From: Burkholderiaceae bacterium
GTDB taxonomy: Bacteria > Pseudomonadota > Gammaproteobacteria > Burkholderiales > Burkholderiaceae_C
Direction: 5' to 3'
DNA: 64,000 nt
Assembly: GCA_024235955.1 (NCBI GenBank)
Contig: JACKLJ010000001.1
Span: 598,501 to 662,500 of the forward strand
The notes beneath the pieces were generated by a model. It had not been told where the DNA came from. It searched no databases and saw only the letters and a list, made by a program, of their open reading frames with translations. The position numbers and the translations under genes were made by a program. Below are positions 17,990 through 28,687 of this stretch, piece after piece. Every line of letters starts with the position of its first letter. Positions within the stretch are counted from its first letter, which is position 1.

Positions 17990-20437
17990 ATGACGCCACT
18001 GGACACCGAAGCCCCCCTCAGCCGTGACGCCGGCAGCGCCGCGCACGCCGCCACGCCGCCGGAAGACCGCGCCGCCGCGCACGCGGCGCCCGCCGGTGCG
18101 CCTGGCAGCACCGAGGCCCGCCTGCACCCCGGTGCGCCCGCGCTCGGCGCCCCGCACCCGCACGAAAGCGCCTGCGCCCAGGTGCAGGGTCTGGCGCCCT
18201 ACGTGGACGACGTGGCCGAGCCGCGCGGCACGCTGCACGCGGCGCCCATCCTGTCGCCGGTGGCGCACGGGCGGCTGAAGGGCATCGACGCCTCAACAGT
18301 GCTGGCGCTGCCCGGCGTGCGCGCCGTGGTCACGGCGGACGACATCCCGGGCGACCCGATCCTCGCCACCTTCGTGCACGACGAACCCATCTTCGCTCGC
18401 GAGGTGGTGCAGTTCGCCGGCCAGGTGATCGGCCTGGTGGTGGCCGACACGGTGCAGGCCGCACGCCATGCGGCGCGCAAGTTGAAGCTCGACATCGAGC
18501 CGCTGCCCGCCATCCTGACGGTGGAGCAGGCCATGGCCGCGCAGAGCTTCGTGCTGCCGCCGGTGACCGTGAAGCGCGGCGACGCGCGGGCCGCGCTGGC
18601 GGCGGCGCCGCACCGGCTGGCCGGGCGCTTCGCCGTCGGCGGGCAGGAGCACTTCTACCTGGAAGGCCAGATAGCTTTAGCGATTCCGCAGGAACAGAAC
18701 CAGTGGCAGGTGCTGTCCAGCACCCAGCACCCGGGCGAGGTGCAGCACTGGGTGGCGCATGCCTTGGGCATCGCCAGCCACGCGGTGCGGGTGGAATGCC
18801 GGCGCATGGGCGGCGGCTTCGGCGGCAAGGAAACGCAGGCCGGTCACCTGGCGGTGTGGGCGGCGCTGGCCGCGCGCAAGGCCGGCGCGCCCGTCAAGCT
18901 GCGGCTGGACCGCGACGACGACTTCGTCGTCACCGGCAAGCGCCACCCCTTCGCCTACGACTACGAGGTCGGCTTTGGTGACGACGGCCGCCTGCAGGGC
19001 CTGAAGATCAGCCTGATGGCCAACTGCGGTTTTTCTGCCGACCTGTCCGGCCCGGTGGCCGACCGCGCGGTCTTCCACGTCGACAACGCCTACTACCTGG
19101 CCGACGTCGAGGTGCACAGCTACCGCTGCAAGACCCACACGCAGAGCCACACGGCCTTCCGCGGCTTCGGCGGCCCGCAGGGCGTGATCGCCATCGAGAC
19201 CATCCTGGGTGACGTGGCGCGCGTGCTGGGCAAGGACGCGCTCGACGTGCGCATGGCCAACCTGTACGGCCCGCGCGGCGCGACCGAGCGCAACACCACC
19301 CATTACCAGATGCAGGTGGAAGACAACATCCTGCCCGATCTGCTACCAAAACTGGAGCTGCTTGCAGGCTACCGGCGACGGCAGGAGGCCGTTTTGGCCT
19401 GGAACGCGGCCAACGCGCACCTCAAGCGCGGCATCGCCATCACGCCGGTGAAGTTCGGCATCAGCTTCACCGCCACGCTGTTCAACCAGGCCGGCGCGCT
19501 GGTGCACGTGTACACCGACGGCAGCGTGCAGGTGAACCACGGCGGCACCGAGATGGGCCAGGGCCTGAACACCAAGGTCGCCCAGGTGGTGGCCGACGAG
19601 CTGGGTGTGCCGCTGGCCAGCGTGCTGGTCACGGCCGCCGCCACCGACAAGGTGCCCAACGCCAGCGCCACCGCCGCCTCCAGCGGCTCCGACCTGAACG
19701 GCAAGGCCGCGCAGGCCGCGGCGCGCACGGTGCGCGGCAACCTGGCCGCCTTCGTCTGCGGGCTGGACGGCTGCGGCGCCGGCGAGGTGGAATTCCACGG
19801 CGGCCGGGTCGTCACGCCCAAGTGCACGCGCGGCTTTGCCGAGGTGGTGCGCGAGGCCTATGCCAACCGCATCCAGCTCTGGAGCGACGGCTTCTACCGC
19901 ACGCCCAAGATCCACTACGACAAGGTCACGCTCACCGGCCGGCCGTTCTTCTACTTCGCCTACGGCGCCGCGTGCTCCGAGGTCGCCATCGACACGCTGA
20001 CGGGCGAGTACCGGGTGCTGGCCGTGGACATCCTGCACGACGTCGGCCGCAGCATCAACCCGGCCATCGACATCGGCCAGATCGAGGGCGCCTTTGTGCA
20101 AGGCATGGGCTGGCTGACCACCGAGGAACTGGTCTGGAACGCCAGGGGCGAGCTGGCCACCAGGGCGCCCAGCACCTACAAGATCCCCACCGCGGCCGAC
20201 GTGCCGGAGCACTTCCACGTGCATCTGTGGCCCGAGGACAACCAGGAAGACACCATCTTCCGCAGCAAGGCCGTGGGCGAACCGCCCTTCATGCTCGGCA
20301 TCAGCGTGTGGGAAGCCCTGCGCAACGCCGTGGCCGCTGCTCGCGTGGCAGGCGGCGCCGATGCGCGCGAGCCAGTGACCATGGACGCGCCGGCGACGGC
20401 GGAGCGGGTGCTGGGGGCGATCGAACGCCGCTCGTGA
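17990..20437 (+). CDS. xdhB: Xanthine dehydrogenase large subunit (molybdopterin-binding)
   Basis: 815 aa. Molybdenum-cofactor subunit partnering XdhA. Seen: GQEHFYLEGQIALAIPQE, the Moco region VECRRMGGGFGGKETQAGHL, the substrate-channel segment TQSHTAFRGFGGPQGVIAIE, VNHGGTEMGQGLNTKVAQVV, and the C-terminal DVGRSINPAIDIGQIEGAFV and KAVGEPPFMLGISVWEALRN with the conserved Glu. The first ~60 residues are an unusual Ala/Pro-rich extension before the domain proper (HESACAQVQGLAPYVDDVAE). A dispersed element adds residues about 451-470 (LPKLELLAGYRRRQEAVLAW). The cofactor-insertion gene xdhC is not in the window. Completes purine oxidation to urate. Confidence 0.95.
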   Translation: MTPLDTEAPLSRDAGSAAHAATPPEDRAAAHAAPAGAPGSTEARLHPGAPALGAPHPHESACAQVQGLAPYVDDVAEPRGTLHAAPILSPVAHGRLKGIDASTVLALPGVRAVVTADDIPGDPILATFVHDEPIFAREVVQFAGQVIGLVVADTVQAARHAARKLKLDIEPLPAILTVEQAMAAQSFVLPPVTVKRGDARAALAAAPHRLAGRFAVGGQEHFYLEGQIALAIPQEQNQWQVLSSTQHPGEVQHWVAHALGIASHAVRVECRRMGGGFGGKETQAGHLAVWAALAARKAGAPVKLRLDRDDDFVVTGKRHPFAYDYEVGFGDDGRLQGLKISLMANCGFSADLSGPVADRAVFHVDNAYYLADVEVHSYRCKTHTQSHTAFRGFGGPQGVIAIETILGDVARVLGKDALDVRMANLYGPRGATERNTTHYQMQVEDNILPDLLPKLELLAGYRRRQEAVLAWNAANAHLKRGIAITPVKFGISFTATLFNQAGALVHVYTDGSVQVNHGGTEMGQGLNTKVAQVVADELGVPLASVLVTAAATDKVPNASATAASSGSDLNGKAAQAAARTVRGNLAAFVCGLDGCGAGEVEFHGGRVVTPKCTRGFAEVVREAYANRIQLWSDGFYRTPKIHYDKVTLTGRPFFYFAYGAACSEVAIDTLTGEYRVLAVDILHDVGRSINPAIDIGQIEGAFVQGMGWLTTEELVWNARGELATRAPSTYKIPTAADVPEHFHVHLWPEDNQEDTIFRSKAVGEPPFMLGISVWEALRNAVAAARVAGGADAREPVTMDAPATAERVLGAIERRS
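19341..19400 (+). repeat. Dispersed ~55-bp element, copy 10 (inside xdhB)
   Basis: CTACCAAAACTGGAGCTGCT, then CAGGAGGCCGTTTTGGCC. Same orientation and reading frame as the xdhA copy; both peptides contain KLELLA, and TAG is again GAG. Confidence 0.9.
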
Positions 20438-20448
20438 ATCAGCGGCGC

Positions 20449-20469
20449 GGCTCCCTGCGTAGGGAAGCC
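20449..20469. terminator. Possible terminator hairpin in xdhB / DUF11 convergent gap
   Basis: GGCTCCCT and AGGGAAGCC pair with one bulge across a 4-nt loop. There is no T-run, so only a weak call for a structure serving either convergent gene. Confidence 0.3.
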
Positions 20470-20494
20470 GTCCGGCTGAAGCGGCCGCCGGCCG

Positions 20495-21898
20495 TCAAGC
20501 CCGGCGGCGGCGCAACCAACCCAGGATGCCCACACCCAGGCCCGTGAGCAGCACGCCGGGCAGGCCCAATGCCGGCACAGCGGTCTGGACACCGCCGGCC
20601 ACCGGGCTGGCGACCGTGCCGGTGCAGCGCGCGGCGGCTGGACAGGCGGTGTCGCCACCACCGCTGGCGGTGGCGGTGTTGATCACCACGGCGGCGGCGC
20701 TGGCACCCACCGACACACCGACGGTGATGGGCGGTGCGCTGGAACCCGCGGCAACGGACGCCACGTAGGTGCAGGACACTGCCTGGCCCGTGATGGTGCA
20801 GGTCCAGCCGGTGCCCGTGGCGGCGGTGGGCACCAGGCCGGTGGGCAGTGTGTCGATGACGGTGATGGTGCCGCTGGTGGCGGCCTGCGTGGACTGGTTG
20901 GCCAGCGCCAGCGTGTAGGTGCCGGTGCTGCCCACGGCCAGGGCGCCGGCGCTCTTGGTCAATGCCAGTTCGGGCAAGGCAACAGGCACGCTGGCGGCGT
21001 TGTAGGCGATGAACGCGATGTCGGAGGCGCCGGACAGGTTCTGCCGGAATTCCGCGATCTGGTTGTAGTTGGCGGCGGTGATGCCCAGGTCGGCGTAGTC
21101 GAGCGCGATCAGGCGCAGGTCGCGCGAGCCGTTCAGGCTGAAGAAGCTGGCCCGCGTGACGGCGTCATAGAACGTCCACTGCTGGCGCCCCACCACGGGC
21201 ACGCCGCTGAAATTCACCGGCAGCAGGGTGCCCACCAGGTTGCCGCCGGCGTCATAGAAGCCGAAGGTGTCGCTGGTGCCCGGCTGCCCGACCTGTGTCA
21301 CCAGGATGTCGGGCACGCCGTCGCCGATGCTGGCAGGGTTGATCTGCACGCCACTGACCCCGGCTGTGGCCGAATTGGTGGTGGCCGGAATGTTGAACAC
21401 CGCCGTGCCCAGCTCCAGCCCCTGTGTGCCGTCGTCCAGGTAGTAGGACATCGGTCGGCCGGCGTTGGTGGGTACGTCCCCGCCCGGGTACGCCGCCGCC
21501 TGGTTGACGCCGCCCCAATTGCTGGCGATGCCGATGACGTTGGTGCCCGTGGTGGACGGCGTCGCCACGGCGGGCATGGGCAGTGCGCGGAACACTTGCG
21601 GCGAGAAGGTCACGCCGTTGGCCGTGAGCGACGCGTCGTCCACTCCGGTGGAAAAGGTGTTGCTGCCGACCGTGAAGCCGAGCAGCAGGTTGCTGTCGTT
21701 CGGCTGCACGGCGCTGATGGCGCTGGTGGAGGACGTCCAGTAGTTGCCAAAGCTGCCGAAGACGCCGGCGACGGTGGCGGCGAGTGCCTGCTGGGGCACG
21801 AGCATCAACAGGCCCAGCACCAGGGCGCCGAAGGCAGTCCCGCAGATCGGGCGGCGCGAGGCACGACGCGGCTTGCCAAAAATTGGCGGTGTGAGCAT
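20495..21898 (-). CDS. Secreted DUF11-domain protein with C-terminal sorting-like tail
   Basis: 467 aa from ATG 21898, preceded by AGGGAGAG. N-terminal signal peptide (CGTAFGALVLGLLMLVPQQA, then LAATVAG). Residues about 20-290 form an Ala/Ser/Thr/Gly-rich secreted domain I do not recognise. Residues about 305-420 resemble a DUF11 repeat (ELALTKSAGALAVGSTGTYT, VIDTLPTGLVPTAATGTGWT). The C-terminus is a tripartite tail: AVPALGLPG, a hydrophobic stretch (VLLTGLGVGILGW), then LRRRRA. That layout resembles PEP-CTERM or IPTL-CTERM signals. The Gly-rich protein at 41611-42621 ends in a similar tail. Cell-surface or exported location is inferred; function unknown. Confidence 0.8.
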   Translation of the reverse strand: MLTPPIFGKPRRASRRPICGTAFGALVLGLLMLVPQQALAATVAGVFGSFGNYWTSSTSAISAVQPNDSNLLLGFTVGSNTFSTGVDDASLTANGVTFSPQVFRALPMPAVATPSTTGTNVIGIASNWGGVNQAAAYPGGDVPTNAGRPMSYYLDDGTQGLELGTAVFNIPATTNSATAGVSGVQINPASIGDGVPDILVTQVGQPGTSDTFGFYDAGGNLVGTLLPVNFSGVPVVGRQQWTFYDAVTRASFFSLNGSRDLRLIALDYADLGITAANYNQIAEFRQNLSGASDIAFIAYNAASVPVALPELALTKSAGALAVGSTGTYTLALANQSTQAATSGTITVIDTLPTGLVPTAATGTGWTCTITGQAVSCTYVASVAAGSSAPPITVGVSVGASAAAVVINTATASGGGDTACPAAARCTGTVASPVAGGVQTAVPALGLPGVLLTGLGVGILGWLRRRRA

Positions 21899-22027
21899 GG
21901 TTCTCTCCCTGATTTGCGCCAGCGGCCGCGCACGCATGGTCGCTGTGGCTCAGGGCATTATGGCTTCCGCCCGCATCGCCTCAGGCGGCGGCACCCGTCT
22001 GGCGCCAAGCCGCCCGGTCGGGAAGCG

Positions 22028-23287
22028 TCAGCCGCGCAGCGCGCCCAGCAGCTTCTGCCCGGCGCGCCCGTCGGGCTTCATGCCCAGGCGCTGCTGCTCG
22101 GCCTTGATGGCTTCGCGCGTGCGGGCGCCGATCAGGCCGTCCGGTGCGCCGATGTCGTGGCCGCGGCCGATCAGCAGGGTCTGCAGCTCGCGGTTCTGCG
22201 CGCGCGACAGGCCCGGGTCGTCGGTCGGCCAGGGGGTGACGAAGCCGACCTGCTGCGTCTGGCCGCCCAGCAGGTTGGACAGTTGCGCGATGGCCAGCGC
22301 GTAGTTCTCGCTGGCGTTGTAGCTGTAGAGCGCGTCGAAGTTGCGGCCGACCACGAAGGCCGGGCCCGGGCCCCAGTCGCGTGCGGGCAGCAGCAGGCCG
22401 GCGGCCGGTAGGGTGTCGGGCAGAGGGGATCCGTCGGCCAGCATCACGCCCAGGCGGCGCCAGGCGTCGATGGGCAGCTTGTTCCTGCGGCCGGCGTCGC
22501 TGGTGTCAAGGCCCTTGGGCAGGCGCACCTCGAAACCCCAGGGCTGGCCGCGCCGCCAGCCGGCGTTCTGCAGGAACTTGGCGGTGGAGGCCAGTGCGTC
22601 GGGCACCGAATCGACGATGTCACGCCGGCCGTCGCCGTCGAAGTCCACCGCGCTGCGGAAGAACGTGCTGGGCATGAACTGCGTCTGGCCGAAGGCACCG
22701 GCCCAGGAGCCGGTGAGCTTGTCCGGCGCGATGTGGCCTTCCTGCAGGATGCGCAGGGCGGCGGCGAATTCGCCGCGGAAGTAGCTCTGGCGCCGGCCGA
22801 AGCACGACAGTGTGGCGAGCGAGGTGACCAGCGGCCGGCCGCCCAGGTTCTGGCCGAAGTTGCTTTCCACGCCCCAGACACCGGCGACGATGGCCGCCGG
22901 CACGCCGGTGGTCTGCTCGATCTGCTGCAGCTCCTTGCTCCAGCGCGTCATGGCGGCGCGGCCATCGGCCACGCGCTCGTCGTCCACCAGCATGGCCAGG
23001 TAGTCCCAGGGCGGCAGGGTGAACTCGGGCTGGCGGTTCAACAGCGGCAGCACCGTGGGGTCCGGCGCCAGGCCGTCGGTGTAGCGGGCGAAAGTGGCGG
23101 GCTGGATGGCCTTGAAGTCGGCGCTGGCCTTGAGCTGGCCGAGGCAGCGCGCGAACTCCGCGCCGTCCAGCGGCGAGGGCGCTTCCTGCGGCTGCGCCTG
23201 CGCCAGAGCGATGCCGGGGCCGAGCAGCAGGGCGGGCATCAGTCGCACCAGGCGGTGTGACCATGCGGGTCTACGGTGGAAAGTCAT
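22028..23287 (-). CDS. mltB: Lytic murein transglycosylase, MltB family
   Basis: 419 aa. Exported peptidoglycan-cleaving enzyme. N-terminal signal sequence (LVRLMPALLLGPGIALAQAQ). The SLT_2 catalytic domain spans about residues 40-340, with catalytic Glu141 in GVWGVESNFGQNLGG and the family motifs SWAGAFGQTQFMPSTF and DFDGDGRRDIVDSVPDALAS. A C-terminal peptidoglycan-binding domain (PG_binding_1, about 355-419) includes LQTLLIGRGHDIGAPDGLIG and TREAIKAEQ. A lipobox is not evident, so it is probably periplasmic or soluble. A perfect 18-bp palindrome lies 53-70 bp upstream of its start. Confidence 0.93.
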   Translation of the reverse strand: MTFHRRPAWSHRLVRLMPALLLGPGIALAQAQPQEAPSPLDGAEFARCLGQLKASADFKAIQPATFARYTDGLAPDPTVLPLLNRQPEFTLPPWDYLAMLVDDERVADGRAAMTRWSKELQQIEQTTGVPAAIVAGVWGVESNFGQNLGGRPLVTSLATLSCFGRRQSYFRGEFAAALRILQEGHIAPDKLTGSWAGAFGQTQFMPSTFFRSAVDFDGDGRRDIVDSVPDALASTAKFLQNAGWRRGQPWGFEVRLPKGLDTSDAGRRNKLPIDAWRRLGVMLADGSPLPDTLPAAGLLLPARDWGPGPAFVVGRNFDALYSYNASENYALAIAQLSNLLGGQTQQVGFVTPWPTDDPGLSRAQNRELQTLLIGRGHDIGAPDGLIGARTREAIKAEQQRLGMKPDGRAGQKLLGALRG

Positions 23288-23339
23288 TCAAAAAGCATAG
23301 CACGCGCCGCCCGTCCCTGGCTGGCCGGAGCACGTTTGG

Positions 23340-23357
23340 GTTGCAAGAACTTGCAAC
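23340..23357. promoter_or_regulatory. 18-bp perfect palindrome upstream of mltB
   Basis: GTTGCAAG-AA-CTTGCAAC, two perfect 8-bp arms with a 2-bp spacer, in the gap between pat and mltB (both minus strand). Operator-like; the cognate regulator is unknown. Confidence 0.5.
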
Positions 23358-23380
23358 GTCCCGTGGGCCGGGCGCGCAGG

Positions 23381-26077
23381 TCAGGCCGGGGTCGCAGGCG
23401 GGGGCTGGGTCAGGTCCAGCGTCAGCCGCAGCAGGCCGTCGCCTTCACTGGTTTCGGTGAAACCCAGGCTGCGGCCGACCGCGCGCATGCGGGTGTTTTC
23501 GACCAGCACCTGGGCGCTGAGCTTCCGGGTGCCGGCCGCGCGCAGGTAGGCCAGCAGCTTGTCCATCAGCAGCGGCCCCAGGCCGGTGCCCTTGAGTTCG
23601 GGCCGCACGATGATGCCGAACTCGGCGCCGATGTTGTCCGGGTCGGTCACGGCACGCACCACGCCCAGCGTGCGCTCGCACCCCTCGTCGTCCGGGGCGG
23701 TGGCGACGAAGGCCATCTCGCGCGTGTAGTCGATCTGCACCAGCCGCGCCAGCTCGCTGCGCTCCATGGCGCGGCGGCTGTAGAACACCCGCATGCGGAT
23801 GTCTTCCGGGTCCAGGCTTTCCAGGAAGGCGCGGTGCAGGGCCTCGTCTTCCGGCCGGATCGGCCGCAGCGTGACGGCGCCGCCGTTCCAGGGCACGGCC
23901 TCGATCAGCTGCGCCGGGTAGGGCGCGATGGCGAAGTTGGCCGCGCCGGCCGGCCGCCGGGCGCTCACGCGCACGCGGGCGTCGAGCGCGATGGCGCCTT
24001 CGAAGTTGGCGATCAGCGGGTTGATGTCGAGTTCGGCGATCTCCGGCACATCGGCCAGCAGCTGCGACACCGCCTGTAGCGTGCCGACGATGGCGCCCAT
24101 GTCGGCCGGCTTCACGTCGCGGTAGCCGGCCAGCAGGCGCGACACGCGGGTGCGACCGATCAGCGCGCGCGCCAGCGGCGCGTTCAGTGGCGGCAGCGCC
24201 ATGGCGCTGTCCTTCATCACCTCCACCGCCGTGCCGCCCTGGCCGAACAGGATCACCGGGCCGAAGGTCGGGTCGATGCTGGCGCCGATGATCAGCTCCT
24301 GCGCCTGCTTGCGCCGCACCATCTGCTGCACCGTGAAGCCGGCGATGCGCGCCTGCGGCTCCAGCTTGCGCACGCGCGCCAGCATGGTGCGCGCGGCGTC
24401 GCGCACGGCGTCGGCGGTTTCCAGGTTGAGCGCCACGCCACCTACATCGGACTTGTGGCTGATGTCTTCGGACAGGATCTTCAGCACCACCGGAAAGCCG
24501 ATGCGCGCGGCTTCATCGGCGGCCGCTTCGGCGTCGGCCCCCACGGTGCGGGTGGCCGCCACCGGGATGCGGTAGGCCGCGAACACGGCCTTGGCCTCGG
24601 GCTCGGTGAGCAGCTCACGATTCTCGGCCAGCACAGCCTGCACGATCTCGCGCACGCGGGCGGTATCGGGCGGCGCGCCGCCCTGCACCTGGATGGCGGG
24701 CGGCGCCTCGGCCAGCTCCGCCTGGTTGCGGGCGTAGCCCTGCAGCATGCCGATGGCCTGCACCGCCTGCTCGGGCATGTCGAAGCTGGCGATGCCGGCG
24801 CCGACGAAGCGTTTGCGGGCCTCGGCCACCGCCGGGCCTCCAATCCAGCAGCTGATCACCGGCAGCGGTGTGCCGCCCGTGGGCTGGATCACCGGCACCA
24901 GCGCGTCGGCGATATCGCTGGAGGGCACGATCGCGGTGGGTGCCTGGATGAACAGGATGGTGCCGGTCTGCTCCGGGTGCGCGGCCAGCGCCTGCAGCGC
25001 GTCCACGTAGCGCGGAGCGGGGGCGTCGCCGATGATGTCCACCGGGTTGCCATGCGACCAGTTGGCCGGCAGCACCGCGTCCAGTGCCTTCAGCAGGTCG
25101 GGCTGCAGGGCGGCCAGCGGCACCTCGTAGCGCGAGGCGGCGTCGGCCGCCAGCACGCCGGCGCCGCCGCCGTTGGTCAGCACCGTCATCACCTCGCCGA
25201 TCGGCGCCTGGTAGCGCGTCAGCAGTTCGGCGGCCAGGAACAGGTCTTCCAGGCTGTCCACGCGCAGCATGCCAGCGCGGCGGATGGCGGCTTCGTACAC
25301 GTTGTCGGCGCCGGCCAGCGCGCCGGTGTGCGAGGCGGCAGCCTTCTGCCCCTGGGCGCTGCGCCCGGCCTTGATCACGATCACCGGCTTGTTGCGCGCC
25401 GCCGAGCGCGCGGCCGACATGAACTTGCGCGCCTGGTCGACGGACTCGATGTACAGGAGGATGGCGCGGGTGTTGCGGTCCATCGCCAGGTAATCGAGCA
25501 TGTCGCCGAAGTCCACGTCGGCGTGTTCGCCCAGCGACACGAAGTGCGAGAAGCCGATGCTGCGCGCCTCCGCCCAGTCGAGCATGGCCGTCACCAGCGC
25601 ACCCGACTGCGAGACGAAGGCCAGCTGGCCCGGCCGCGCCGGAATGTGGGCAAAGCTGGCGTTCAGCTTGGCGTGCGGGGCCAGCAGGCCGACGCAGTTG
25701 GGCCCCAGGATGCGCATCAGCGTGGGCCGGGCGGCATCCAGCATGGCCTGCTTCTGCTCGGCCGTGAGGCCGGCGCTGATCACCACCACGGCGCGCGTGC
25801 CGCGCCTGGCGAGCGCCCTGACCAGATCCACCACGGTACCTGGCGGCGTGCAGATGACGGCCATCTCGGGTGTTTCGGGCAGCGCGTCCACGCTGGCGTA
25901 GCAGCGCTGGCCCGACAGCTCCCGGTACTTGGGGTTGACCGGGAACACGCGGCCGGCGAATCCGCTGGCGTGCATGTTGCGCCACAGCGTGCCACCGACG
26001 GAGAAAGGCCGCTCGGAGGCGCCGATCACGGCCACCGAACGCGGGTCGAACAGGGAATCGAGGTTGCGGATGCTCAT
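23381..26077 (-). CDS. Protein lysine acetyltransferase Pat-like (NDP-forming acyl-CoA synthetase fused to GNAT)
   Basis: 898 aa from ATG 26077 (MSIRNLDSLFDPRSVAVIGA). Domain order matches the PatZ/YfiQ family: CoA-binding Rossmann domain (about 1-135), succinyl-CoA ligase-like region with DAARPTLMRILGPNCVGLLA (about 140-450), ATP-grasp domain (about 490-710; FPVVLKILSEDISHKSDVGG) and a C-terminal GNAT acetyltransferase (about 730-890; VRPELKGTGLGPLLMDKLLA). Such proteins acetylate lysines, for example on acetyl-CoA synthetase, to tune acetate metabolism in the cytosol. Stands alone between mltB and maeB; maeB ends in its own terminator upstream. Whether the ligase half is active cannot be read from sequence. 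Confidence 0.9.
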   Translation of the reverse strand: MSIRNLDSLFDPRSVAVIGASERPFSVGGTLWRNMHASGFAGRVFPVNPKYRELSGQRCYASVDALPETPEMAVICTPPGTVVDLVRALARRGTRAVVVISAGLTAEQKQAMLDAARPTLMRILGPNCVGLLAPHAKLNASFAHIPARPGQLAFVSQSGALVTAMLDWAEARSIGFSHFVSLGEHADVDFGDMLDYLAMDRNTRAILLYIESVDQARKFMSAARSAARNKPVIVIKAGRSAQGQKAAASHTGALAGADNVYEAAIRRAGMLRVDSLEDLFLAAELLTRYQAPIGEVMTVLTNGGGAGVLAADAASRYEVPLAALQPDLLKALDAVLPANWSHGNPVDIIGDAPAPRYVDALQALAAHPEQTGTILFIQAPTAIVPSSDIADALVPVIQPTGGTPLPVISCWIGGPAVAEARKRFVGAGIASFDMPEQAVQAIGMLQGYARNQAELAEAPPAIQVQGGAPPDTARVREIVQAVLAENRELLTEPEAKAVFAAYRIPVAATRTVGADAEAAADEAARIGFPVVLKILSEDISHKSDVGGVALNLETADAVRDAARTMLARVRKLEPQARIAGFTVQQMVRRKQAQELIIGASIDPTFGPVILFGQGGTAVEVMKDSAMALPPLNAPLARALIGRTRVSRLLAGYRDVKPADMGAIVGTLQAVSQLLADVPEIAELDINPLIANFEGAIALDARVRVSARRPAGAANFAIAPYPAQLIEAVPWNGGAVTLRPIRPEDEALHRAFLESLDPEDIRMRVFYSRRAMERSELARLVQIDYTREMAFVATAPDDEGCERTLGVVRAVTDPDNIGAEFGIIVRPELKGTGLGPLLMDKLLAYLRAAGTRKLSAQVLVENTRMRAVGRSLGFTETSEGDGLLRLTLDLTQPPPATPA

Positions 26078-26182
26078 GCGGAAACGGGCGCGCCACGGCG
26101 CCGCGTGAAAAGTCTCCTGATAGGGTACCCCAGCCACATGTCCGTGGCCGTGTCACAGGCGTCTTTAGGGAGCGGGCTCAAA

Positions 26183-26211
26183 AAAGCCCCGCGTTCCAGG
26201 CGCGGGGCTTT
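26183..26211 (-). terminator. Rho-independent terminator of maeB
   Basis: On the minus strand AAAGCCCCGCG, a 7-nt loop, then CGCGGGGCTTTTTT. It lies about 31 bp past the maeB stop. Confidence 0.92.
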
Positions 26212-26241
26212 GGGGCGACGAGGTCGGGACGGCGGGCGCGG

Positions 26242-28551
<2,310 letters not shown>

Positions 28552-28687
28552 GATGTCTCCTGTTGTCGTTGGTGGACCGAACCAACCTGATCGCCAGCCT
28601 ACCATGGCCGCGACAGACCGCGGTGTAGCATCAACCCGACGCGCGCCGGGCCATGCCGTGGCCGCGTGTCTTTTTGCGTGCGCAACC

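Noticed and set aside
18664..18690. Another dispersed element inside xdhB (GATAGCTTTAGCG)
   Set aside because: Only a few bases match. The encoded LEGQIALAIPQE is conserved in xanthine dehydrogenases; the odd codons alone are not enough.
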